Positions 16,744 through 26,172 of a stretch of 46,970 nt of DNA are shown here, piece by piece. Source of the DNA: an uncultured Mobiluncus sp. GTDB taxonomy: Bacteria; Actinomycetota; Actinomycetes; Actinomycetales; Actinomycetaceae. The stretch is taken from assembly GCF_947087965.1 (NCBI RefSeq), contig NZ_CAMUES010000010.1, positions 1 to 46,970 on the forward strand. Reading direction: 5' to 3'. How positions within the stretch are numbered: position 1 is the stretch's first letter; every line of letters starts with the position of its first letter. The notes beneath the pieces were generated by a model. The model had not been told where the DNA came from, did no database searches, and saw only the letters and a program-made list of their open reading frames with translations. The translations under genes were made by a program, and so were the position numbers.

Positions 16744-19700
16744 ATGTTGGATGCAAACAAGTTTGACAAGTTGCACATCGGTTTAGCGACTGAGGAAGAC
16801 ATCAACGGCTGGTCCCACGGCGAAGTTAAGAAGCCGGAAACCATCAACTACCGGACGTTGAAGCCTGAGAAAGAAGGCTTGTTCGATGAACGGATTTTCG
16901 GGCCGACCCGTGATTGGGAATGTGCCTGTGGCAAGTACAAGCGCGTGCGTTACAAGGGCATTGTCTGCGAACGCTGCGGTGTGGAAGTCACCCGTTCCAA
17001 GGTGCGCCGCGAGCGGATGGGTCACATTAAACTCGCTGCCCCGGTGACGCATATTTGGTACTTCAAGGGCGTGCCCTCCCGTCTCGGTTACCTGCTGAAT
17101 ATCGCTCCGAAGGACCTGGAAAAGGTCATTTACTTCGCGGCCTACATGATTACCGAGGTCGATGAGGAACGTCGCCACAAGGACCTGTCCGATATGCAAA
17201 AGGAATCCGATCTGGCGCGGGAGCAAATCGAAAAGAACCGCGATTTGGACGTCGAAAAACGCGCCCAAAAGATGGAACAGGATATGGCGGCGCTGGAAAA
17301 GGAAGGCGCCGAGAAATCCGAAATCGACAAGGTCAAGCGCAACGGCGAAAAGGAAATGCGTGCCATTCGCCACCAGGCTGAGTCTGACCTGAAGCTGCAT
17401 GACGAAGTTTGGGACCGGTTTAAGAACCTGAAGGTCGGCGACCTGGAAGGCAACGAGCTGGTGTACCGCGAAATGTATGCCCTGTACGGGACCTACTTCA
17501 AGGGCGGCATGGGCGCCCAGGCAGTGAAGGACCGTTTGGAGTCTTTTGACCTGGTAGCTGAGGCCGAGGCGCTGAAAGAGGTCGTGGAGAGCAAGTCTGG
17601 TCAACAAAAGACCCGCGCTCTGAAGCGTTTGAAGGTCATTAACGCCTTCCTCCAGACCGGCAAGCCGGCTTCCGCGATGGTCCTGGATTCGATTCCGGTC
17701 ATTCCCCCGGATCTGCGCCCGATGGTGCAGTTGGATGGCGGACGTTTCGCGACTTCTGACCTGAATGACCTGTACCGCCGCGTCATTAACCGCAACAATC
17801 GTTTGAATCGTTTGCAGGAATTGAAAGCCCCGGACATCATCGTCAACAACGAGAAACGTATGTTGCAAGAGGCTGTGGACGCGCTGTTCGACAACGGTCG
17901 GCGCGGCCGGCCGGTGACGGGTCCGGGCAACCGTCCCCTGAAGTCCCTGTCCGACATGCTCAAGGGCAAGCAGGGGCGTTTCCGCCAGAACTTGCTGGGC
18001 AAGCGCGTGGATTATTCCGGTCGTTCCGTTATCGTGGTTGGTCCGCAGCTGAAGCTGCACCAGTGCGGTTTGCCCAAAACGATGGCTCTGGAGCTGTTCA
18101 AGCCCTTCGTAATGAAGGTGTTGGTGGAAAACGGGGAAGCCAAGAACGTCAAAGCTGCCAAGCGCATGGTAGAGCGGCAAAACCCCCAGGTCTGGGACGT
18201 TTTGGACGAGGTTATCACCAACCACCCGGTCTTGCTGAACCGTGCGCCAACCCTGCACCGTTTGGGCATTCAGGCTTTCGAGCCACTGCTGGTGGAAGGC
18301 AAAGCGATTCAGTTGCACCCGCTGGTCTGCGGCGCGTTCAACGCGGACTTTGACGGCGACCAAATGGCTGTCCACGTCCCGCTATCCGCCGAAGCCCAGG
18401 CTGAGGCCCGCGTGCTGATGCTGTCGTCTAACAACATCCTGAAGCCTTCAGACGGCCGCCCGGTGACCATGCCCTCCCAGGATATGATTATCGGGATTTA
18501 CCACCTGACCTCGGAAGAAGATCCGGAGATGGTGCATAACCCGCGGTTTGACCCTGACGGCAATCGGGTGCTGAAGTACTACTCCAGCCCCGCCGAAGCC
18601 CGCCTGGCTTATGACAACGACGACCTGGCTTTGCAGGAAACCTGCGTAATCCGGATGGAACCGGGCGACTTGCCGCCGGAGGACATGACAATGCCCGAGG
18701 GATGGCAGCCGGGAGACCGCTTTGAGCTGGAAACCTCCCTGGGTCGGGTTATCTTTAATGACTCGCTGCCGCGTGACTACCCGTTCGTGAACTACGTGGT
18801 AGAGAAAAAGAAACTCGGCAAAATCGTCAATGACCTGGCGGAACTTTATCAAAAGGCCGATATTGAGGTGTCCCTGGATGCGCTCAAGTCCTTCGGTTTC
18901 CACTGGTCGACCTGGTCCGGAATCACGATTTCCTTCACGGACGTGGTGCCGCCTTCGACCAAGCCCGCCATTTTGGAAAAGTACGAAAACCTCGCTTCTG
19001 ATGTCCAAGCCGACTACGACCTGGGTGCCATCACCGAGGACGAACGCTACAGCGCCTTGATCGACCTGTGGCGGGCGTGCACGAATGAAGTGGCCGAGGA
19101 AATGCGCGAGAACTTCCCCGAACGCAACAATGTGTACCGCATGGTGAAGTCCGGGGCCCGCGGTAACTGGTCCCAGATTCAACAGATTGCCGGTATGCGC
19201 GGTCTGGTGTCCGACCCGAAGCAACGCTTGATTGAGCGCCCGATTAAGTCGAACTACCGTGAGGGTCTGTCCGTGCTGGAATACTTCATCGCGACCCACG
19301 GTGCGCGCAAGGGTCTGGCGGATACCGCTTTGCGTACCGCGGAATCCGGTTACTTGACTCGCCGTCTGGTGGACGTGTCCCAGGATGTCATTATCCGCGA
19401 GGAGGATTGTGGTACCCGCAAGGGCCTGACCATTACCATCGGTTCGGTCAACGAAGAAGGTCAAGTCGAGCCCGACGAACTGGTCGAGACCACCGCTTTT
19501 GCGCGGACCTTGGCCGTTGACGCGGTGGATGAGGCCGGAAACGTCGTGCTTGAAGCCGGGCAAGATGTCGGCGACGTGGCGATTAAGAAGCTCTTGAAAG
19601 CCGGTATCACCCAGATTAAGGTACGTTCCGTGCTGACCTGTGACGCGGCGATTGGTACCTGTGCTGCCTGCTACGGGCGTTCCTTGGCTACCGGCAAGCG

Positions 19701-20637
19701 CGTGGATATTGGCGAAGCGGTCGGTATTATCGCGGCGCAGTCCATTGGCGAGCCCGGTACTCAGCTGACTATGCGTACCTTCCACACCGGTGGTGCGGCT
19801 TCGGCGGCCGATATTACCCAGGGTCTGCCGCGTGTGCAGGAGCTGTTCGAGGCGCGTACCCCCAAGGGCGAAGCGACCATCACCGAGGCTGCTGGTCGGG
19901 TGAAGATAAACGACGACCCGTCCGGCCCGCGTGAGGTCATCATCACTCGTGACGACGGCAAGGAGGACCTGGTCATCGAGGTGTCTCGCCGCCAGGCACT
20001 GCTGGTTGCGGACGGCGATCACCTGGAGGTGGGCGACCGCCTGACCCAAGGTCCTATCGACCCGAAGAAATTGCTGCGCGTGAAAGGCCAAGCCGAAACC
20101 CAGCGTTCCCTGGTAAACGAAGTGCAGCAGGTTTACCACAGCCAGGGCGTGGATATTCACGCCAAGCACATCGAGGTTATCGTGCGCCAGATGCTGCGCC
20201 GCGTGACCGTGTTGGAATCGGGCGACACTATGTTGCTGCCCGGTCAGCTCATCGATCAGGCGAAGTTCCGCGAGGAAAACAAGCGAGTCGTGGCGCAGGG
20301 CAAGCAACCGGCCTCGGCACGTTCCGAGCTGATGGGTATCACCAAGGCGTCCTTGGCTACCGATTCCTGGCTGTCCGCGGCTTCCTTCCAGGAAACCACG
20401 AAGGTTCTGACCAACGCGGCGATGGAAGGCATCGACGACCCGCTGTCGGGCCTGAAAGAAAACGTCATCCTGGGCAAGCTGATTCCGGCCGGTACCGGGC
20501 TGAGCCGTTACCGCCGGGTGGAAATCAAGCCTTCCGCGAGCGGTCACGAGATGCTGATGTCGCAGATGCCTTACAGCGACACGACAGGATTCGGGCTGTT
20601 CGATGACGATGTCGACCTGGAACATCCGTGGGGATAG
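16744..20637 (+). CDS. rpoC: DNA-directed RNA polymerase beta' subunit
   Basis: Partner of the beta subunit and carrier of the catalytic magnesium. The N-terminal zinc site has Cys60, Cys62, Cys75 and Cys78 (ECACGKYKRVRYKGIVCERC). The active site NADFDGDQMAVH supplies Asp535, Asp537 and Asp539. A coiled-coil insertion rich in Lys/Glu lies around residues 140-225. The second zinc site appears in CDAAIGTCAACYG near residue 970, and the trigger loop region AQSIGEPGTQLTMRTFHTGG follows. Length 1297 residues, normal for actinobacteria. AAGAGGAAAGAAAA precedes the ATG. Transcribed with rpoB. Confidence 0.97.
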   Translation: MLDANKFDKLHIGLATEEDINGWSHGEVKKPETINYRTLKPEKEGLFDERIFGPTRDWECACGKYKRVRYKGIVCERCGVEVTRSKVRRERMGHIKLAAPVTHIWYFKGVPSRLGYLLNIAPKDLEKVIYFAAYMITEVDEERRHKDLSDMQKESDLAREQIEKNRDLDVEKRAQKMEQDMAALEKEGAEKSEIDKVKRNGEKEMRAIRHQAESDLKLHDEVWDRFKNLKVGDLEGNELVYREMYALYGTYFKGGMGAQAVKDRLESFDLVAEAEALKEVVESKSGQQKTRALKRLKVINAFLQTGKPASAMVLDSIPVIPPDLRPMVQLDGGRFATSDLNDLYRRVINRNNRLNRLQELKAPDIIVNNEKRMLQEAVDALFDNGRRGRPVTGPGNRPLKSLSDMLKGKQGRFRQNLLGKRVDYSGRSVIVVGPQLKLHQCGLPKTMALELFKPFVMKVLVENGEAKNVKAAKRMVERQNPQVWDVLDEVITNHPVLLNRAPTLHRLGIQAFEPLLVEGKAIQLHPLVCGAFNADFDGDQMAVHVPLSAEAQAEARVLMLSSNNILKPSDGRPVTMPSQDMIIGIYHLTSEEDPEMVHNPRFDPDGNRVLKYYSSPAEARLAYDNDDLALQETCVIRMEPGDLPPEDMTMPEGWQPGDRFELETSLGRVIFNDSLPRDYPFVNYVVEKKKLGKIVNDLAELYQKADIEVSLDALKSFGFHWSTWSGITISFTDVVPPSTKPAILEKYENLASDVQADYDLGAITEDERYSALIDLWRACTNEVAEEMRENFPERNNVYRMVKSGARGNWSQIQQIAGMRGLVSDPKQRLIERPIKSNYREGLSVLEYFIATHGARKGLADTALRTAESGYLTRRLVDVSQDVIIREEDCGTRKGLTITIGSVNEEGQVEPDELVETTAFARTLAVDAVDEAGNVVLEAGQDVGDVAIKKLLKAGITQIKVRSVLTCDAAIGTCAACYGRSLATGKRVDIGEAVGIIAAQSIGEPGTQLTMRTFHTGGAASAADITQGLPRVQELFEARTPKGEATITEAAGRVKINDDPSGPREVIITRDDGKEDLVIEVSRRQALLVADGDHLEVGDRLTQGPIDPKKLLRVKGQAETQRSLVNEVQQVYHSQGVDIHAKHIEVIVRQMLRRVTVLESGDTMLLPGQLIDQAKFREENKRVVAQGKQPASARSELMGITKASLATDSWLSAASFQETTKVLTNAAMEGIDDPLSGLKENVILGKLIPAGTGLSRYRRVEIKPSASGHEMLMSQMPYSDTTGFGLFDDDVDLEHPWG

Positions 20638-20701
20638 GGTCGAAAATGCCCGATGACCTGTGATTACATTGCTAAATCGGGTTTAATTCAATAGTTTCGG
20701 G

Positions 20702-20750
20702 GTTCCCGGTTCGCCAGCTGCGGATGGCGGGCCGGGAACTTCAGTTTTTC
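20702..20750 (+). terminator. Intrinsic terminator of rpoBC
   Basis: A 15-bp GC-rich stem (20702-20716 with 20725-20739, two wobble pairs) around an 8-base loop, followed by TTCAGTTTTTC. A weaker stem CCCGAT/ATCGGG followed by TTTAATT lies upstream at 20649-20681. Confidence 0.75.
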
Positions 20751-20770
20751 AACACCCGATTGATAGGGTT

Positions 20771-22186
20771 ATGACTATGGGAATGTTGGATAAGGCCAAA
20801 GATATGGTTCAGGCGGTAAAGTTTGGTAACACCGGTGACGAGTCGAGCAGCGCAGTCGAGGTGGGGAACACCATAGAGGTGCGGGCGTCAGAACAGAAAG
20901 CCTCCGGTTTGTCTGCCTGGCCTACCGGGATGCGTTTCGCTCTCGCGCTGGCTGCCAGCGCGCTGATTATATTTCTTTTGGCGCAGATTGCCGGTGTATT
21001 CATGCCGACTTTTCTGGCATTTTCGCTGGCATTGGCGGTGCGCCCGGTATCGGAGTGGCTGATTCGTCACCGCTGGCCGGTCGGTTTGGCTGCTTTGGTA
21101 AACATCGTGCTGCTGTTTGCCATCCTCTTTGTCATGCTGGGGTTGATTGCGATTGCTATCACCGCTATGGTCACCGATTTACCGCGCTACGGTTCAAAGT
21201 TCCAGGCCCTCTATGAACAAGCCATCAACCAGTTGGACCAGCGCGGCTTTGACACTTCCGTTGTATTGGATTCCTGGAAGAACGTGGATATCAACCGGAT
21301 TTTTTCCTACCTGTCCGGTTTTGCTAACCAGATTAGCGGCGCGGGAACCACCCTGTTCTTTATCATCATGGTGGCGATTTTTGTGGTCGGGGACATCGTC
21401 GTGGTGCGCCGCCGCGCAGCCGAGCTGGCTTCCTACGCGCCAGGTTTCGCCATTGCCCTGCGCAATTTCTCCCTGCGGGTACGGACCTACTTCCTGATGA
21501 CTACCGTTTTTGGTGCTGTCGTGGCGCTGGTGGATGTAGGAATTCTTTATGCGTTTGGCGTGCCGACCCCCTGGACCTGGGGTATCCTCGCTTTTGTCGC
21601 GAACTACATTCCCGCGGTGGGATTCATTCTGTCCATGATTCCCCCGATTTTGCTGGCCTTGGCGCTGGGCGGAGTGTGGCCCGCCGTCGGGGTCTTCATC
21701 GGTTATATGGTCGCGTCACTACTGTTCCTGAACATTTTGCAGCCTCGCATCGCCGGGAACGCGGTCGGTTTGAACGCCACCGTTTCGTTCCTGTCTTTGA
21801 TGGTGTGGTCCACGGTAATGGGCCCGCTCGGCGCGATTCTGGCGGTGCCTCTGACACTATTCTTTAAAGCGATTTTTGTGGATTCTGATCCGCGCACGGC
21901 CTGGATTGATGTGTTCTTCCGGCCCTCCGATGAGCCCACCTCCCTGGTGGTGAGTCGTAAATTCCATGACCGTGACGGCGACGGTATAGACGACGCCACC
22001 GGGCAACCCCAGAGCATCGATACGCGGTTGCGGGAGGAACAAATCCAGGACGCGGCTGAGAAAGAACGCGCCCGGGCGCAAGCAACCCTGGACAAACTCA
22101 ACCAGGAAGCCCTGGTGCAAGCTGCGCAAAAGGCTGAAAAAGAGAAATCCAAGAAAGCCGAACCCTCTGAAAAAACCGAGGAATAG
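20771..22186 (+). CDS. AI-2E transporter family (PerM-like) membrane protein
   Basis: Polytopic membrane protein of the AI-2E/DUF20 family; members are proposed exporters, or sodium/proton antiporters in some species. About 55 hydrophilic residues lead into paired membrane segments near residues 55-105. A soluble loop (DLPRYGSKFQALYEQAINQLDQRG) follows, then several more segments including FVANYIPAVGFILSMIPPILLAL, the most conserved part. The last 100 residues are cytoplasmic, contain DRDGDGIDD, which resembles a calcium-binding Dx[DN]xDG loop, and end in a Lys/Glu-rich charged tail. Start ATG 20771 is given; ATG 20777, seven bases after TAGGGT, is an equally possible leaderless start. The substrate is unknown. 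Confidence 0.75.
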   Translation: MTMGMLDKAKDMVQAVKFGNTGDESSSAVEVGNTIEVRASEQKASGLSAWPTGMRFALALAASALIIFLLAQIAGVFMPTFLAFSLALAVRPVSEWLIRHRWPVGLAALVNIVLLFAILFVMLGLIAIAITAMVTDLPRYGSKFQALYEQAINQLDQRGFDTSVVLDSWKNVDINRIFSYLSGFANQISGAGTTLFFIIMVAIFVVGDIVVVRRRAAELASYAPGFAIALRNFSLRVRTYFLMTTVFGAVVALVDVGILYAFGVPTPWTWGILAFVANYIPAVGFILSMIPPILLALALGGVWPAVGVFIGYMVASLLFLNILQPRIAGNAVGLNATVSFLSLMVWSTVMGPLGAILAVPLTLFFKAIFVDSDPRTAWIDVFFRPSDEPTSLVVSRKFHDRDGDGIDDATGQPQSIDTRLREEQIQDAAEKERARAQATLDKLNQEALVQAAQKAEKEKSKKAEPSEKTEE

Positions 22187-22347
22187 CAATCTGGCCTGCT
22201 ACTTTTTCCGGCCGTAGGTCAGGGTTTTCCCGGTTCACCAGGCCGGTGGGCTCTATCTCGGGTCGGTGGGAGTTGTCGGCGGCCTGGCTATCGCGGGCAA
22301 AACCGGGGGAGCGAGGTTGCACCAGGCGGGGGCACATGCTCGGGTGG

Positions 22348-22830
22348 TTAGGATTTCGTGTCGGGAGAGTCCGTGGGGTCCGGGGGATTTTGTGTGTCTG
22401 TGGGCTTCTCTGAATCGGAATTTTCGTCCGGGCGGGGTTGGAGTATTTCGTCCTCTTTCTCACGCTTCTTGCGTTCGTATTCTTCACGCTGTTTCTCGCG
22501 CAGTTTCCGACTGACTTCCTCGAGGAATTCCGGGTCGTCGTCAGGAGCGCTGGGTTGCTTCGAGGCAGGTTTTCGCCCGAAACTGATGGGTACGGATTCC
22601 TCACTGGACCAGATATTCGGTTCGATAACCCCGCCTTTGGCTTCGGCGGCGGCGACTCGGGACACGATTATCCACGCAATCGCCCCGATGGGGCTAATCA
22701 GCAAAATCAGCAAAATCCACAAAATCTTTGGCACCTTGCCGGGCATGTTATCTTTCGGGGTGCGAATGCAATCAATCAGCGCATACAGGGTCAGCGCCAA
22801 CCACAAGATAAACAACAAAACTCTGGCCAC
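22348..22830 (-). CDS. PLDc_N-domain small membrane protein
   Basis: 160-residue protein. The first half has two membrane segments separated by the short conserved loop DCIRTPKDNMPGKVPKILWI, which is the phospholipase D nuclease N-terminal (PLDc_N) signature; no HKD nuclease domain follows, so no catalytic function is implied. The second half is a charged coiled-coil stretch (EEVSRKLREKQREEYERKKR) and an acidic Pro/Thr/Asp tail. GTG start at 22830 with no ribosome site; TAAGAT lies six bases upstream. It is convergent with the AI-2E gene. The 160 bp between the two stops has no clear T-tailed terminator. Confidence 0.75.
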   Translation of the reverse strand: MARVLLFILWLALTLYALIDCIRTPKDNMPGKVPKILWILLILLISPIGAIAWIIVSRVAAAEAKGGVIEPNIWSSEESVPISFGRKPASKQPSAPDDDPEFLEEVSRKLREKQREEYERKKREKEDEILQPRPDENSDSEKPTDTQNPPDPTDSPDTKS

Positions 22831-22836
22831 GGCTTC

Positions 22837-22842
22837 ATCTTA
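22837..22842 (-). promoter_or_regulatory. -10 box TAAGAT for a leaderless transcript
   Basis: On the minus strand TAAGAT is followed by six bases and then the GTG of the PLDc_N gene. No Shine-Dalgarno is present. Same geometry as at galM, the DUF3048 gene, menB and lacI. Confidence 0.45.
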
Positions 22843-22984
22843 ACGTATAACCCGTGGTCTTTCTTGTTTTGTCGATTTCTGGACATGCCTGGAAGATGCT
22901 AACGGAGAAAATCGTATAAATAATGCGGGGGGCGACCGGTATCATGGTTTTAAATGGTTTTCATTCGCAAAGGAGGGGTCGCAG

Positions 22985-23377
22985 ATGTCTAACCCCAAAT
23001 CACGCTGGATTCTCTTAGCGGCTTATGCCGTGCTGTTCTTAGCTTTGCCCTATGTGACCCAACCGATTTTTAAGTCTGTAGGCGATTGCGGCTTTGGGTG
23101 GATTTTGATGATTTTCTACCTGGCGCTACCGCTTTTGGGACTGGGATGCGGGGTTGCGGACGGGATTGTCAACGGCTGGTCGCTGTGGTGGCTCATCGCT
23201 CCGGTAGTACTGTTTATTCCGCACTTCTTTCTGGCGATGGACGCGGCTGCCGACCTCAGCGTCCACTGGGACGAATTTGTCCTATTCACCGGCATCTATG
23301 TCGGTTTCGCGTTTATCCCCAACCTCATAGCGGGGCTGGTTCGGAACCGCCTCCAGCGCGTCCGGGCGCAGTCCTAA
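22985..23377 (+). CDS. Uncharacterised four-helix membrane protein
   Basis: 130 residues with four hydrophobic segments: ILLAAYAVLFLALPYV, WILMIFYLALPLLGLGCGV, LWWLIAPVVLFIPHFFLA and FVLFTGIYVGFAFIPNLIAG, ending in a basic tail RNRLQRVRAQ. I do not recognise a family. A strong ribosome site AAAGGAGGGG lies before the ATG. It stands alone, divergent from the PLDc_N gene and convergent with menE, so context gives no role. Confidence 0.65.
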   Translation: MSNPKSRWILLAAYAVLFLALPYVTQPIFKSVGDCGFGWILMIFYLALPLLGLGCGVADGIVNGWSLWWLIAPVVLFIPHFFLAMDAAADLSVHWDEFVLFTGIYVGFAFIPNLIAGLVRNRLQRVRAQS

Positions 23378-23403
23378 ACTCGCCCGGTCCTGTCGGGACT
23401 TGT

Positions 23404-24978
23404 CTAGCGCACCCAGGCGCGACCGGCGCGAAGTTCCCGTTTCGCCAGCTCGGTAACCTCGTGACGAGCCACCTTGCCCGGTCCTAACGTGGGCAGGTGC
23501 TGCACGACCACGACCACGCGGGGAGCGTGGGCGGCGCCGAGTTCCGCGGTGACGGCGGTGCGGATTCGCGCCGCCAGAGAATCCGGCTCAGAAGTTCCGT
23601 CTTTCCCGCGAACCCCTAAGGAAGCCGGGGACCCCAACATCGGAGCCAGCAAATCCACATCGAGGTCGTCTCCGGGCACCACCACCGCGGTGACCAGCTC
23701 GCCCCAGCGGGCATCAGGCAGCCCGACCACACACACTTGACCGACGCCCGTCACACTCAACGAGGCCTGTTCTACCGCGGAAGCATGGACTTTCACCCCG
23801 CCGGTGTTGATGACATCATCGGTGCGGCCCTGGATAATCAGGCGCGGGCCTTCCATCCGGCCGGTGTCGGAAGTCTTAAACCAGCGGCGCGGCCCCATTT
23901 GAATCCACGGCGAAGCCTCCGCGGGATCGACTCCGGCCGGCGGTTTCTCAACGTAGCCTTCCATTAAGGACGTGCCGGTAATCCACACGGTATCGCCCAC
24001 GGTAGAAACTTGGGTGCCCAGTAGGGGAATCCCGTCATAGACGCAGCCCCCGCAGGTTTCCGTCATCCCGTAGGTTTCCACCACGTGCCAACCCACGGCT
24101 TTGGCCCGGTCAGCCAGGAACGTGGTAAATGCGGCACCCCCAACCAAGATGGTGTCCACTTTCGCCAAGGCCGCGACCGCGTCCCCGCCCTCGTCTAGAA
24201 TCTTTGACACCTGGGTGGGCACCAGCGACAGATACACCGGCAGGGTTGAATCCTTGGTGGCGCGTTCCACCGCGCGCACCAGGCTGTCGGGCTTAAACCC
24301 GTTGGTAGTATCCACGATGATGGGTTTCGTTCCGGAAATGAGCGAACGGGTCAACACCTGTAGCCCGGCCACGTGATGAGTCGGCAGTGCCAAAATCCAG
24401 CGGCCCGGCCCGCCCAGGGCAGCCAGGGTCGACCGGGCGGAGGACACTAGGGCGCTGGCGGAAATCGCCACCAAGTGCCCGTTGCCGGTCTGGGAGCCGG
24501 AGGTCTGCATAATCAAGTCGGTTTTGGCTGGCAGCGGTCCGTTCAAGCGCGACCGCAGGGTTTGGCGGGCCTGTTCCGGATCGACTCCGGGGGCGATGGG
24601 AACCAGGATTTCGCGGACGAAATTGCTGGGGGGCACGTCCTCGGGCTCGCCCGCAAAAACTCCGCCCACGGGTATTTCGGTGTCGGTAGCGTCGGTGGCC
24701 GTCTCAGCAGGTTGTGCAGGTGAGTCCGATTCCGTGGGCAAGTTCGGGGTTGGCGAGTCCTCCTCGGCGCGGACTTCCGCTAACGCCGCCTCCCAGTCGT
24801 AGTCGTCCGCGATCTGTCGACCGCTGCGGGCGAGTTCTTCCTCGGTGGTCAGAAGAGGCTCAATCGTGCTATCCAAAAATTCGGCTAGACTGACCACGTC
24901 CTGGGGTTTCGTGCCACCCGTCAGGAAACAGAACCGGACGGGAACTCCCCGCTTCGCTGTGTCACTCACCAACTTCAC
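23404..24978 (-). CDS. menE: o-Succinylbenzoate-CoA ligase (AMP-forming)
   Basis: ANL-superfamily adenylating enzyme activating o-succinylbenzoate with CoA, the substrate step for MenB. Motifs: P-loop TSGSQTGNGHLV, ALPTHHVAGLQ typical of MenE, ILVGGAA, YGMTETCGGCVYDG (A5), FKTSDTGRM (A7), GRTDDVINTGGVKV (A8) and the catalytic Lys in GPGKVARHEV (A10). The N-terminal 100 residues are unusual: an acidic Pro/Thr/Asp-rich stretch (about residues 70-110) separates a short leader from the core. The P-loop also departs from the usual TSGSTG-x-P-K. The start is GTG 24978; a GTG nine bases further in is also possible. Only 25 bp separate it from the divergent DUF3048 gene. Confidence 0.87.
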   Translation of the reverse strand: MKLVSDTAKRGVPVRFCFLTGGTKPQDVVSLAEFLDSTIEPLLTTEEELARSGRQIADDYDWEAALAEVRAEEDSPTPNLPTESDSPAQPAETATDATDTEIPVGGVFAGEPEDVPPSNFVREILVPIAPGVDPEQARQTLRSRLNGPLPAKTDLIMQTSGSQTGNGHLVAISASALVSSARSTLAALGGPGRWILALPTHHVAGLQVLTRSLISGTKPIIVDTTNGFKPDSLVRAVERATKDSTLPVYLSLVPTQVSKILDEGGDAVAALAKVDTILVGGAAFTTFLADRAKAVGWHVVETYGMTETCGGCVYDGIPLLGTQVSTVGDTVWITGTSLMEGYVEKPPAGVDPAEASPWIQMGPRRWFKTSDTGRMEGPRLIIQGRTDDVINTGGVKVHASAVEQASLSVTGVGQVCVVGLPDARWGELVTAVVVPGDDLDVDLLAPMLGSPASLGVRGKDGTSEPDSLAARIRTAVTAELGAAHAPRVVVVVQHLPTLGPGKVARHEVTELAKRELRAGRAWVR

Positions 24979-24991
24979 CCTGCCTTAACGC

Positions 24992-24997
24992 TAAAGT
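24992..24997 (+). promoter_or_regulatory. -10 box TAAAGT for a leaderless transcript
   Basis: TAAAGT ends six bases before the ATG at 25004 and there is no ribosome site. The -35 would overlap the start of the divergent menE gene. Confidence 0.45.
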
Positions 24998-25003
24998 TCA
25001 ATT

Positions 25004-26128
25004 ATGGCTGTAACCTGGGATAACACCGCAGAAAATGTGGCAAACAAAGTCGTTTGCGCCGGACGCAGCAACGCGCCCGGAACCCGTCATACAGCCGGTT
25101 TCAATAAGATTCTAACGGTTTTGGTGGCTTTCTGGACAATGCTGGGAATGCTGGGGCTTTCAGCCTGTGCAAATTCGACGCCCGAGCCGGAAAAGACCCC
25201 TCCCCGCACCACCCAGCCCGAGGAACCCGCCTCTTGGCCCCTGACCGGCCTGCCTCGTGAGGACCTGACCCCGCACCCCGCGGTGGCGGTGAAAGTGGAG
25301 AACACCGTGGCGGCTCGTCCGCAATCCGGGTTGGAAGAAGCCGACATCGTGTTTGAAGAACAGGTTGAAGGTGGTTTGACCAGGTATAACGCGGTGTTCC
25401 ATGCGCATACCCCCGAGGAAATCGGCCCGGTGCGGTCCGTACGTCCGATGGATCCGGGCATCGCGGCTCCGTTTGGCGGGATGCTGGTCTATTCCGGTGG
25501 CGTGCCGGTCTATGAATCCCGGGTGCAAGCCGCTGGGCTGCGCGGATTCAACGAGGATCAGGCGTTGGGGGCGCTGTATCGGGTGAAGTTCCGCGCTATG
25601 CCCCACAACCTCTATCTATCCATTCCTAAACTTTACGAGAAGGTCGGCAAAGACCGCACTATTGAGCCTGACGCTCCTCGGATTTTCGATTTTGCTAACC
25701 CTGACCAGGGGGAGCGTCCCACCGCGGTCTCGTCAGGAGTTCCGGCGAACTCCTTGGCGGCCCGCTTCCCGTCCCTGGTCGCGGGCTACGCCTGGACCGG
25801 TTCTCGCTGGCAGCGCTCTGACGGAGGCGTGGCGGCCAGCGCCCGTTCGGGGGCACCGCTACAAACCGACAACGTCGTGGTGGTGCTGACCACCATCACC
25901 GACACCGGAGCAAAGGACGCGGCCGGGGCTTCTGTCCCGGAAACGGTCTTAACCGGCAGCGGAACCGCCTACGTGGCGAGCGGAGGTTCAATCGCCCAAG
26001 TGACCTGGTCCAAAGACTCCGAAGGCTCGCCGCTACTGTTGACGGATTCAGCCGGCGCGCCCGTCCTACTCAACCGGGGCACCACCTGGATTGAGCTGCT
26101 GCCCAACACAAACTTCAGTTTCCAGTAA
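25004..26128 (+). CDS. DUF3048-family (YerB-like) lipoprotein
   Basis: Predicted surface lipoprotein. A hydrophobic segment ILTVLVAFWTMLGMLGLSAC ends in a lipobox-like Cys, preceded by an unusually long hydrophilic N terminus of about 35 residues; a later start is possible. The DUF3048 domain begins AVAVKVENTVAARPQSGLEEADIVFEE and continues with GPVRSVRPMDPGIAAPFGG, LYRVKFRAMPHNLYLS and, at the C terminus, a second part (VTWSKDSEGSPLLLTDSAG, then VLLNRGTTWIELLP). YerB relatives are found in Firmicutes and actinobacteria, and their function is unknown. It lies between menE and menB, but nothing suggests a direct quinone role. Confidence 0.8.
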   Translation: MAVTWDNTAENVANKVVCAGRSNAPGTRHTAGFNKILTVLVAFWTMLGMLGLSACANSTPEPEKTPPRTTQPEEPASWPLTGLPREDLTPHPAVAVKVENTVAARPQSGLEEADIVFEEQVEGGLTRYNAVFHAHTPEEIGPVRSVRPMDPGIAAPFGGMLVYSGGVPVYESRVQAAGLRGFNEDQALGALYRVKFRAMPHNLYLSIPKLYEKVGKDRTIEPDAPRIFDFANPDQGERPTAVSSGVPANSLAARFPSLVAGYAWTGSRWQRSDGGVAASARSGAPLQTDNVVVVLTTITDTGAKDAAGASVPETVLTGSGTAYVASGGSIAQVTWSKDSEGSPLLLTDSAGAPVLLNRGTTWIELLPNTNFSFQ

Positions 26129-26160
26129 CCCCAGCCGGCCGCAACCCGCTGGTGAACAGT

Positions 26161-26166
26161 TAGAAT
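26161..26166 (+). promoter_or_regulatory. -10 box TAGAAT for a leaderless menB transcript
   Basis: TAGAAT, then six bases, then the GTG start codon at 26173, with no Shine-Dalgarno. This supports the chosen start and a promoter private to the menB-menC unit. Confidence 0.5.
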
Positions 26167-26172
26167 CTAGGC

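Noticed and set aside
14071..16776. A 901-codon open frame on the minus strand opposite rpoB
   Set aside because: It is the mirror of a highly biased coding strand; the plus-strand product is unmistakably RpoB and the minus product resembles nothing.
16783..20625. Long minus-strand frames opposite rpoC (530 and 725 codons)
   Set aside because: Same reason; they are shadows of RpoC codon bias, without ribosome sites or recognisable domains.
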